Of a stretch of 64,000 bases of DNA, positions 54,401 through 64,000 are shown one piece after another. Both the position numbers and the translations under genes were made by a program. This DNA comes from Parapristionchus giblindavisi (taxonomy: Eukaryota > Nematoda > Chromadorea > Rhabditida > Diplogasteridae): positions 992,001 to 1,056,000 of the forward strand of contig CALSFV010000215.1 of NCBI GenBank assembly GCA_943737045.1, written 5' to 3'. Positions within the stretch are counted from its first letter, which is position 1; each line of letters begins with the position of its first letter. The notes beneath the pieces are model-generated. The model made no database searches. It saw only the letters and a program-made list of their open reading frames with translations, and was not told the origin of the DNA.

Positions 54401-57400
54401 TCATAAACATATCTCAATGGTTCATGACGAAGGAAGCATTTTTGTGCGGAAACCGTTATGACCATCGGAGAGATTCCTAATTATTCTGAATGATTGACTA
54501 TTGGTTTGCATTAAAGACGCTCGAAAATCCAGCAGGTAAGGGAAGTTATTGATATCGGACAGTAGTCCAAACGGTCCGAAAATTGAGGCGATTTCCACTT
54601 TTCAGCAGCGCTCAACTTTAATGCTCCTTTCAAAAATTTCGAAATAAAATAAATCATATATCTTCTCATTTTACATACACAATAACTTTTTTCTTTTCTT
54701 TTAGCTATATTTTGAAGACCATTCTGGACTTTCGGATGTTTTCACATTATCCCATTCTGTTATCCTCTTTTGTACTTTGTTGTAGTTCTTTTCACTCCTC
54801 AAACACACAAAACCCAAACCCAGTAAACACATCCCTTATCTCTTTTACTAATAGAGAACACATGGGGACTTTCAATTGTTCAACAGTAATCATTAGGAAA
54901 GAATTTATTGAATTAAATTATTTAGTATACACATTTATCTTATCAGCACTAAGTGCAGAAGAGTAAGTCAGGGGCAGGGGGAATTTTCTTGCAAGTTCTT
55001 TCTTCCGTCTCTGAGAGATGTTTTTCTCCATTCAAGAAAACGATCGAACTGAAACTTGTTGATTATTTAGTATAATTTGCATTAATGATAATGCATGTTC
55101 TTTAATTTTATGAAATGATACAAAGTAAGATCAATTCATTTTGTTCTGAAGAATATTGATTTTTGGTCAGATGACGTTTTGTGATGTTTTATGAATCTCA
55201 TTTGGAGTTGCAATATAATATTCGTTCGAATTATTTATCTCGGTCATTTTCCCCTTTCCTCTGACAATGAGGATCTTTATCTAGTCCAGTATCATTCTCA
55301 TCTACTTATTCCTCTTCATCTGGATCATAACAGTACTCCAGTTACAGTATGTACTGGATACGGACCCATTTGGTCTCTTTTCGAGTCCAAACCTCCATGA
55401 GTCTAACGAAGAGAGAATAAGTCGTTTGTGACACAACACAAATCATGATGAATGTGCATCCCATACAGACATTTGTGTATGTAGGGGAGAATCCTTCCCA
55501 CTTTTCACCATTCCCGATGCTTCCTATAACACGCTATCTGAGAAAGTCGACATATGTGTGGTATCGACGAAAAATGGATTTTTCTGTTTTATGTATGACA
55601 ATTACAGGTTCCATGAGTGTAGTTCGCTGGTACTTGGAAATTCCTTCCAATTGAAAATTCGCTTCAGGAGGTGACCACACAACGATACGATTTGGCGCCT
55701 TTTCCTAAAAGGTTTATTTCGAATCCAATCGAATCGGGAGTCGGTGCAATGGACTCCTTGGCGAATTCTAAGAAACTATTGCTGAGGAGAGTTTTTCGAT
55801 AACCGGTCAACGAACGCTGGAATTGGGAATTTTCGAATAAAATGTGTACAATAAATTAATTCTCACTATTTTCCATAATTCTCACTATGTAGAAGCGATT
55901 GAGCAAATAAAAAGATTACATTCTTTTTACACCTCGTATGAGGATCGTCTACGAGCCTTGGACCTCCCTACTTTAGAAACCCGTAGAACAATTATTGATC
56001 TTACTGTAACGTTCAAGATCATTCATAATTTTATTGATATTGACCCCCGTAGCATCTTTATATTTTCCAACACTTTGAATTTTACTCGAGGTCATCAACT
56101 TAGAATTTGTATGAACCCTTCATCTAGTACACGCTATCTATCATTTTTCTCAAATCGTGTTGTCCGAAAATGGAATAATTTAGATCGAACTATTGTCACA
56201 TCAATCTCTCCTCAAGTGTTTAGTAATTCTATAAAGGTTGCAATCCAGTAATTGCACCTATATCGTCGCTACTTGTTTTAATATGTATTTTAATTGTTTA
56301 TGAAAAAATCCCTCGTCTCTTTTCTCCAAGATGCGATAAATATATTATTATTCGCCATGGAAAATAGTGAGAATTAATTTATTGTACACATTTTATTCGA
56401 AAATTCCCAATTCCAGCGTTCGTTGACCGGTTATGGAAAAACTCTCCTCAGCAATAGTTTCTTAGAATTAGACAAGAATTTGAATGTGCCCACTCCCGAA
56501 TCGATAGGATTCGAAATAAACTTTTTAGGAAACCTCGCCAATCCTCACCACAATTAAGTCCAACGAACAAAATTGATTCGTTTACAGATTTCCCACTTTT
56601 TAAAAATTATCAATTTTAAATTAAAGGTGTAATATAATATGCAGAAACTATTAAAGATGGAGACCCACGAGTTTTTTCGTAATAAGACTATTCGGATAGT
56701 ATGATAGAGATTCATCACACGAATCGAAAGACATATCTGATATTGATTCCCGATATGTTTAAAGCTCACTATGAGCATTGAAAGTACAACTTTCAAGGCA
56801 TGTAGAGAGTGCTCATCGAATTTGCATACTTTTTCTCTCATTTTCTCATTATCCCTTACGCCAATTACCATATAATATAAACAATAGCCAGCATGCTTAT
56901 CGTGGCGGGAGTCAGTCATGCCAACTCATGGGTCCCCTTCTTTAAGCAAATAAAAAATTTACCTGGGCCATGGGAAAATAGTGAGAATTAATTTAATGTG
57001 AATTTTTTTTGAAAATTCCCGAATTCCAGCCTTCGTTGATCTTTGATCAAAAAACTTTCCTCAGCAATAGTTTCTTAGAATTCGCCAAGGAGTCCATTGC
57101 ACCCACTCACGAATCGATTGGATTCGAAATAAACTTTTTTGGAAAAGTCGCCAAATCGTTGTGTGGTCACCTCCTGAAGCGAATTTTCAATTGGAAGGAA
57201 TTTCCAATTACCAGTGAACTACACTCATCGTGCCTGTAATTATCATACACAAAACAGAAAAATCCATTTTTCGTCGATACCAAAAAAAAATTCAGATGTT
57301 GAATTTTCTCAGATAGTGTGATCTATTCCCTTCTATATCATGAAGGTATTGATAGAATCATCCTCAATATCTTCTCATTTCCGTTCATCACTATGTAAGA

Positions 57401-60400
57401 AATCATTATAATTAAATGAACTCATCCAAAAAATAAAATAATAATGCAAAACTCACCCTTCTTATTTTCTGAAGCATTAATTCTGCAAAATAATTGAACA
57501 AGGTGACTTGTTACAATGATATGTTTTGTCTGAAAACAAGTTATTGTACCTATAACTATTGTATTGTAATCGTAGACTAATCTACAAAATTGCTGTTTGT
57601 GGTATATATCATTATAACATACAACAACAAAACAATCAGAGAAAAATATTCATGCAGAAAAGTTTTTCATAGTTTTGTTTTTTGGAATCCAAGATCATTT
57701 ATTTAGATTTCCACCATATTCATCAATTACAGTCTACCAAATATCCCCACCAACATTTTTTTCTACGAATATCATTTCATTTTATTCGCTTTTCTCAGGA
57801 GCTCATGATTCTAAATTTTTATAATATCGAAATTCTTGCAATCATTCGGAAAATCCCTTTCGATAAGACAGACAACCTTTTGAGGTATTTTGATTTCGTC
57901 AGCTCGCTCCCGAAAACCGTGTTAGGATGTTTTCGAACAGTCTTTTCATCATTCTTCGTAGACTTTCCACGAATTCGATCAACTTGCTAAATTTTATTTG
58001 AATACGAATAATGTTGTTGCCTTACAGAAAAGACCTAGACTTGGGTAATTGGTTTCGTAGCCCAAAGTCGAAGTATCGATCTATTTTTGACTGATACTTA
58101 ATAAATTGTAAGATGAAAACAATATTACCAAAGTATTGATTACATATCTACTGTAAAATACAAATAATTGTTCAAAAATTCAGTCAGTACTTGGTCAGAA
58201 AGTGATATTGTTCGATGATTATATGCATATTTTAAAGATATTCAAAGCTGCATTTTCGACCTGAAAGAAACATTTCCCACATTTTCATACATTTTCCTAG
58301 TTCTGAACACATGATAAAATACAATATTTGTATGACAATAAGCATTGATATGCGTGTGCTCAATGTTGTCGACTATTGTATCTTATTATTCATACAAACG
58401 AAGAACAAAAAACATTCAAAAGACTAAATCTTTTTTATTATCAGTGTTCTTACTATTCTTCATTTCTCGACTACTTTCCATTTTATCCGTTCATTCATGA
58501 TTTCCTCTATTTTCGGAGTCTAAAGAGTTGTTACGGGTTCATTCACTTTACACTGAGAGCAAAGTTACCTATATTCGGGCAAATGATTTGCCCCATCGGG
58601 GAACTCATGTAACAATTTGCCCGTATTCGGGCGAATCTCTTTAGCCAGAATTTGGGCTATTATGTTTCGCCCAAATACGGGCAAATCGATACCCCGTTGT
58701 CGGAAATCAGGGAAGGCGCTTCTCACCCACGCCAGTTCGATTCCCACTTGGAGCACAAATCTTTTGCAGCTTTAAAACTTCGTTATATAACTTGATAGAG
58801 CTATTGTTGTTCTACTCTAGTAGAATCGTATTGAAAACACATAGTATACTTTAAATTTATTGGCTTTTGGCAGTCCAAATCATCTTTCTTCTCCCATGAT
58901 AGCTTGAGTATTTCACTAAAGTAACCCACTGACTTTCATTAACAGCTGAAAAATCAGCAAAAATGAAAAATAATAAATCAAGGATCACATCAGATCGCCA
59001 TGAATAAGTGGAAATGTACATACAAGGAACCGAACCACCAACCCACCGCGAACTAGCCAAGCCCCCTACCCACTGCGCTACCAGGACACCATTGCACATA
59101 GCTCAGAACTCGTAGTCTTTTCAAAGAAACATATAATCCTATAGCCATAAAGCGGGCAAATCGATTGCCCGAAATGGGCCACTCCAGATTTCTGGCAAAT
59201 CGTTTACCAGGCAAATGGGAGTGGCGAACGATTTGCCAGGTAAGTTTGCTCTCAGTGTAGCCCTAACAGTCTGATGAAGACAGCATTGCAAAAAAAAAAC
59301 TTACTATGAATTTATATTTGAAAACAAGCAGTTGTGAGGTGATAGATGTTACAATCAGGATTATTGTAGTCTTTCATTCTCTTACAAACAGAATTACTGT
59401 AGCCATTCTCTACTTAGTCTGATCTCTTTTAACCCCTCCTCAACTCCTGAAACATGAATTTCTCTATACAATCATAATTGCCTAGACAGTGATGCATCCT
59501 CCAGTGTCGTAGACTAATGATTAATTTCCGTCTTCCCGTCCTCTATGTTGGATCATCTGCAAATCCCACAGCTGCCCGTCAAAACAAACAGGAAAACCTC
59601 TGCAATTATCGTTTGCAACCTTTCACAATAGACAACTCATAATTGTTCCTATTTCTGATTTACTTCCTTGTTAGGAGAATTGGTCATTTCTGTATTCTTA
59701 TTGTTATAAATAATAGATGTCTGAGCAGAAACTATACTGTATTTACTTGATCGATGACGCTCTAGTTTTCCTTAATTCCTATGCTATCATGAAATCAAGA
59801 TAGGTTTGGAAAACAAACCGAGAATTACTGTCTTGTCGTATCATTTCACTCGCACGTACGCTACTTTGATTCAAAATAAATATTACGATATCCTAGGTCA
59901 TTCACCACCATAACGAAAGATTGTAAGGACATCGAAGACGTGGAACCCTTTCAATTTCCGTAGGGTTTCGATGGATAGTTCTTTCTCATTGACTGTATTC
60001 ATACAGATTACCTTTTTTCGGCACTTGGTCGCACAGCGTTCTCATGACTTTCAAAGCAAGAACGACCGCTCAACATACAAACTCTCTCGAATACAATGGT
60101 CTCTCCTTTGTCTTGCTTTCGAAGAAAAATGGCTTGGACCAGAATACTGTGGTCGGATGATAACCGTGGAATGAGAATCGATTGGATGAGAACTATATGC
60201 ATATGAGAGACAAGCGCTAATGAATAGACAAAGTATGCAAATAATTCTCATTCCACGGTTCCTATCCGACCTAATGCACTTCTTTATATCTATCCAATTC
60301 CCCATCTAACATTTCGATAGTTACTTCCTCATATCTATTCATGATCCCCCTCAAATGTACTTATCTTCAATTTCCTCTGCACTCTCTTTTCTCTGTCTAC

Positions 60401-63400
60401 CTTTCTCTCTTTCTCTATCATCTCTTCATCCTCTTCTTCTCTCTCGTATACTCCTACCATATTCAATATTACATTCATTTTGCGTGATACATATCATCGA
60501 CACGTGAACGTCTTTGAATTACTTGACGAGATTTCGAGATTTCTTTTCTAGTTCAGTTTTATTAAAGACCTGTATCAACCAAACTTCACACTTTCGTTTC
60601 AACCAAACTCAGAGTACAAAGTTGACTGGTTTTTGGTACTCATCTACCCAGAAATGACGTATGGACAACAGCTTTTGCACACATTTATAATTTGCTTCAC
60701 TGTCTGCGAGAGAGTAAGGAGTGGGTTCAAATTAGACAGAAAATATTGTTGAAAATATCTGTTAGAGTACAATGGGCAATACGATAAATATAACTAATAG
60801 TTCCTTTTTATTCTTTCTAAACGCCTAATTATCGAAGAAAACAGCTGAATTTGCATTGCGTCGTCGACGTCCAAATTACTATCTTAATTGTTTTTAATCA
60901 CGCATTCCTATTAATAAATATAATTTACACTTACTCTTGTAACTTTCGTTATTAACTTTCATTTCATTATTCACTCTCACTATTTTTGATTCGTTGTTTT
61001 CTATTTTTGTTCGCATTAAACCAGATCTCTCAAATTGTCAGGTTAATATTCTGTAAATTTTATATGACAGTGGTTTATAATTATTAAAAATCATCCACGC
61101 TATGACCAGACAGAATTAATCATGTTCGCTCATTCATTCCTTCACTTTTGTGCTGTATCATTCGGCTGGAATCTTGTATGCGCATATTTGTATGGTCTGA
61201 GAAGCTAGCTAAAACCTTTCCACTGCGATTTCTGTCCAAAGCGTACTATGCTCTTCTTGTTTACGCGGTTTCAATAGAGTTTTATCACGTAATTGAACAT
61301 AGTCATCGGTCTTTTCACACTTCTGATATGAAGATACTTTTTGGTAATTTAATAATGTGTGCTTATTTCCTGTCTAGATCATCAAAGTTCCTCTGAATCA
61401 AATGTAGTTTTTTCTATTTACTGTGAGGAAAATGATAGAAAACTCTCCCGTTGTGCGCATTCTCTCACCTCTTTATCTTTTCTTTTTGTGACTTTTGAAC
61501 ACCATCTTAGCGGAAGATCCATATATTTGTGCGTTACTTATCCTTATTTTCTTTCCTCCAAAAACACAATCGAATAACAAAACTGAGAGTGAATCCCTGT
61601 GGCCCTTTTCACTGTTATCGTGATTTTACGTGTTTTCTTCGTTTTGGTCCATTTTATATACAGAAATGCAATTGGCCCTCCTTCCGTTCATACCTCTTCC
61701 TTCCCCTCTCTCTCTTCTTATTTTCTTTCCCTCTCCCTCTACCTCCACCTCTCTCCCTCTCCCTCTACCTCTACATATCCCTATTGTTGAATCATCTTGA
61801 AATGAGCTAAAAACAGCAATAATATAATATGTCTCGTCGAAATTTTGATATGAATTATGAATCGATTGTATTCAAGAGTCCATCTAATATGTCAACTGTC
61901 AAAATAACGTTCGCATATTTTTCTTCGAATTAAAGAGTCTGTTGACTTTGCGACAAACTTTGACAGATCATGCAGCATATCTTGCAATTCTGAAATAAAT
62001 CGTTCCGTGAATAATTTTCGTGGGTAATGAAATCACTTCCGATGACGTTTTCTATTTTCGTCTATCGAATGGCTATTATTAATGGAATTATTGACGTTTA
62101 AACAGTTATTAAATTATATTTAGCGTGGCAATTTGATTAAAATTCAGATGAACGCCATTCAGATGTATTGCAAAGCATGTCAAATGTGGAAGATGAAAAA
62201 AGTTATGTAGAGAAAGAGAGAATGATACTGTAGCAGATACTATATCATGATTTCTGCCCTCTATCGTCGTATCAGTATAAACCGAGAGAACAGAGGAAGG
62301 AATGATATCTTTCAGAAGGAGATCCCTTCTGAGCATCCATTACTTCCAAAAATATCAGTTTCGAAGTAGGAGCTCGATAGCGCTTCAGTGTTTGTCTTCC
62401 TTTTCACCCCAAATCCAGACGCTGATTCCATATGCGTATCTAAATATTGGATGTAATTTACCCCTTTCTCCATGCTCGGCTCGTATCTGTCTCAATGTTT
62501 GTATCACTTCCTTACTTGGCAAAAGTTCAAGAGTTCAAATTAGCGGTATTTCATAGGACAACCAAGATAAGAATAGGTAGTCAATATCGTACCCAATAAT
62601 TCTTTTGATACACAGTGATGTATTTCGTCATGGATACGTAGTGTTTATCACGTACGCATAAAATGCTATTAATGGACATATTGTATGAAAGTACGATAAA
62701 CAAATGCTGATATCGCTTACGGGAAATAGTACTCACAATTGGTGAGAGGCGACTTTTTCAACTTTTTGACTTGCTAATTTTTTTCTTGTCTTATCCATGA
62801 GATATGACAAAAAGAAAAACATATCTGAAATGGCCACTCACTTTCATCAAATACCTACTCATTCACGATATTTCAATATCACAATGTTATCAGTTTATTC
62901 ACTATTCATCGTCCCAATACAGTACACACTCCAACGATCACATATCTGTCATATCTACACTTATAAATCACAAGACCAAAACAGTCTCCTTCTATCCTCT
63001 CTAGTGCTTACTAATCAGATCCACGATGGGGAGGTACTCTCATAACATCACCATGCACAGTCCCAACAAACCTTTTTGTCTGACTCTCTCGTTTCGCACA
63101 CTCTGTCATCTTTCTCTAACTTGTTCTCACTTGATCGTTCATCGCTGCTTTAAACACTACAGTAGCCCAGACCCATGTTTGATAATCACCGACAACCAAA
63201 GCTATGCACTGTTTTGTCGTATTTGATTATTAGATTGGATGCTAGGTACAAAAGAATCTCCGAATGATTTTTGACCAGAGTTACTTTATTGTCGACACGC
63301 CCCCTTCCAATCCTTATAATAGAATCCTCTACAACGGCTCACGTTTTATTTTCTTCTATATTCTGCACGATAATTCAGTCACTTGATTGATTCTCCTTCG

Positions 63401-63761
63401 TTCTCGAAAATATATTCCTGAATCACTAGCGAGCACAAAAACAGTGAACTTCTCAAGGACTTCCCTAGTTTTATCACGCGGACTAGTTACTATAAAAGCC
63501 TACTCATTCGAGACTCTATCTGGCTAAACATGTTAGACAAAGGTCAGCGTGAGAAAAGTTTCAAATTAATATAAAATAACTTGTGATATTCTTTAAAGAA
63601 TGCAAACGATTTCTTCAAACCATTTTATAGATTTATCTATGAGACAATATTGTGTTAAAGTGTGTTAAAGTGTTCAATCAGTCCTTTCCATTGAGCTCAT
63701 TCAGTGATAACAAGGTACGAGTCTCAACTCGTCCTGGTTTTCTGAGACGGCGATCGCATCA
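51417..63761 (-). CDS. Unrecognised gene, 3' part, seven phase-compatible exons
   Basis: No family was recognised. Exons 5' to 3': 63719-63761, 62462-62510, 62408-62439, 62283-62328, 60795-60882, 57918-57986, 51417-51522. Joined, they stay open to a TAA at 51419-51417, and every junction is in phase, including four that split a codon. Successive pieces read DAIAVSENQDELRL, EVIQTLRQIRAEHGER, DTHMESASGFG, KGSPSERYHSFLCSL, then SNLDVDDAMQIQLFSSIIRR, LIEFVESLRRMMKRLFENI and ending SLKDDLSLRGLSQF. The tail is charged and probably helical, with no membrane segment. Acceptors include AAG-type sites like those in the neighbouring genes. The last exon, 63719-63761 and the 62.4-kb pair are the best supported. 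The donors at 62282 (gtttat) and 60794 (gttata) are weak. The 5' end lies beyond the window. An AATAAA signal sits about 90 nt past the stop. The last intron is 6.4 kb and an additional exon could be missing. Confidence 0.5.
52660..52859. mobile_element. 200-bp palindromic MITE rich in AAGTCTACTTAAAG
   Basis: The inverted ends GGTATTTCGAAACTTAAAGT and its complement enclose alternating AAGTCTACTTAAAG/CTTTAAGTAGACTT words, so most of the element can fold on itself. No clear flanking duplication was found. Confidence 0.8.
53130..53640. repeat. Pyrimidine-rich (CTCTCCC) low-complexity block
   Basis: About 500 bp dominated by CTCTCCCTCT words on plus, inside the last intron of the unrecognised gene. 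Opposing open frames of more than 110 codons here (Glu/Arg/Gly-rich on minus, Ser/Leu/Pro-rich on plus) result from the composition. Confidence 0.8.
55530..57320. mobile_element. 1.8-kb foldback element enclosing a LINE fragment
   Basis: Left arm about 55530-55865 is repeated inverted twice: partially at about 56370-56545 and nearly fully at about 56975-57320 (ends CACGCTATCTGAGAAA and its near complement). Between the left arm and the first inverted copy lies a reverse-transcriptase C-terminal fragment. The double right arm suggests internal duplication or insertion of a second copy. No clear target duplication. Confidence 0.75.
55892..56251 (+). pseudogene. C-terminal fragment of a non-LTR reverse transcriptase
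   Basis: An open stretch of 119 codons reading YEDRLRALDLPTLETRR, IIDLTVTFKIIHNF, then STRYLSFFSNRVVRKWNNL to a TAA. This run (two-stranded LxxRR region, FKIIHxF, then FFxNRVVxxWNxL) is the familiar C-terminal end of LINE ORF2 proteins of the Jockey/CR1 kind. The catalytic domain and endonuclease are absent, so it is a 5'-truncated or captured remnant lying between inverted-repeat arms. The family assignment is from pattern memory. Confidence 0.75.
58551..59257. mobile_element. 707-bp TA-flanked MITE with an internal tRNA-like segment
   Basis: Terminal inverted repeats CACTGAGAGCAAAGTTACCT and complement, flanked by TA (58549-58550 and 59258-59259), as left by Tc1/mariner-type transposases. 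Sub-terminal regions carry several GGGCAAAT/ATTTGCCC inverted words. There is no transposase frame. Its middle holds a tRNA-derived segment. It lies in an intron of the unrecognised gene. Confidence 0.85.
59024..59092 (-). ncRNA. tRNA-derived SINE-like segment
   Basis: Minus strand: GGTGTCCTGGTAGCGCAGTG contains a good A box (TAGCGCAGTGGG), and GGTGGTTCGGTTCC about 35 nt on a good B box. The length from the first to the last element is tRNA-sized. The acceptor stem does not close well and the segment lies in a MITE, so it is more likely a SINE relic than a tRNA gene. Confidence 0.55.
60032..60151 (+). repeat. 120-bp dispersed block, copy 2 (partner at 3189-3308)
   Basis: Matches 3189-3308 over 120 bp with about one mismatch. 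Directly followed by the 60151-60271 inverted-repeat element, of which it may form part: GCACTTGGTCG just upstream at 60021-60031 resembles that element's outer end. Confidence 0.8.
60151..60271. mobile_element. Small palindromic MITE, copy 2
   Basis: GGTCGGATGATAACCGTGGA faces its near complement ending ATCCGACC. The centre (CTTTGTCTATTCAT on the minus strand) is shared with the 35345-35479 element in inverse orientation. Confidence 0.75.
61690..61785 (+). repeat. Pyrimidine-rich low-complexity block
   Basis: About 100 bp of CCCTCTCCCTCTACCTC words, in an intron of the unrecognised gene. No motif on either strand. Confidence 0.75.
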
Positions 63762-64000
63762 CTACAATCAGTTTCCGTTGCTGATTACGAATGTGCTTTC
63801 CAAAAGTGATTGTGAGAAAGCCGTATGGGTCTCATATGGCCAGAACTAATTGAGCATTGCTAGTATACCATATTGTACCACATTTTATTTTATAGTATAT
63901 AAATACCAATAATATGATAATAATGCGATGTTAATATACATATAAATAGGCATAGATCCTTCTCATCAATAACAACAACACAATCCATTCTTTGTCCCCT

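Larger units (their letters stand above)
51523..57917 (-). other. 6.4-kb last intron of the unrecognised gene
   Basis: It contains a palindromic element rich in TTTAAGTAGAC words (52660-52859), pyrimidine-rich tracts (53130-53640, 54230-54310) and the 1.8-kb foldback element with a reverse-transcriptase fragment. A 26-nt segment at 57459-57484 has good acceptor and donor sequences but does not fit the phase of the flanking exons. Confidence 0.4.

Noticed and set aside
57459..57484. 26-nt segment with strong acceptor TTTTGCAG and donor GGTGAGT
   Set aside because: In the phase required between the exons at 57918 and 51522 it would shift the frame; it may belong to another isoform, but nothing supports that here.

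Overview
The window is AT-rich animal DNA carrying many-exon genes. The most likely source is a nematode of the rhabditid/diplogastrid kind (Pristionchus-like). This is an inference from very many short exons, mostly short introns, SL-style acceptors directly upstream of start codons, frequent TACGGTA/TACTGTAG-type intronic words and abundant small inverted-repeat transposons. No rRNA, functional tRNA, CRISPR array or bacterial gene was seen.

Layout. (1) 101-17105, + strand: a complete or nearly complete PP2A B56 regulatory subunit gene, 22 exons and 628 aa from the ATG at 119. Its introns are loaded with a 72-bp minisatellite, hAT-like MITEs, a 1.15-kb foldback element, a near-perfect 51-bp-arm hairpin and a 1.69-kb hAT-like element. 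(2) 18728-24538, - strand, convergent with the first: a CPT1-type carnitine O-acyltransferase, 21 exons and 748 aa, with two N-terminal membrane segments and the catalytic AEH motif. (3) 24.6-37.1 kb: gene-poor and repeat-rich. It holds purine- and pyrimidine-rich blocks, a 4.0-kb inverted repeat with 0.93-kb arms and a second inverted repeat nested inside, and a 1.1-kb TIR element enclosing a tandem array of mini-exon-like units. (4) 37140-48961, - strand: a RhoGAP of the ARHGAP11A/RGA-3/4 kind, 30 exons and 1019 aa, with an N-terminal GAP domain and a long Ser/Pro-rich tail. (5) 51417-63761, - strand: the 3' part of an unrecognised gene, rebuilt as seven exons whose phases all agree. Its long introns contain a foldback element with a captured LINE reverse-transcriptase fragment, a TA-flanked MITE carrying a tRNA-derived segment, and others.

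All three main reading frames were rebuilt exon by exon by hand. Each is open from start to stop and ends in phase, which is strong internal evidence for the models. The genes share no obvious pathway: one is a phosphatase targeting subunit, one fatty-acid import into mitochondria, one Rho GTPase control. Several small transposon families could be delimited exactly by their target-site duplications (TSDs).
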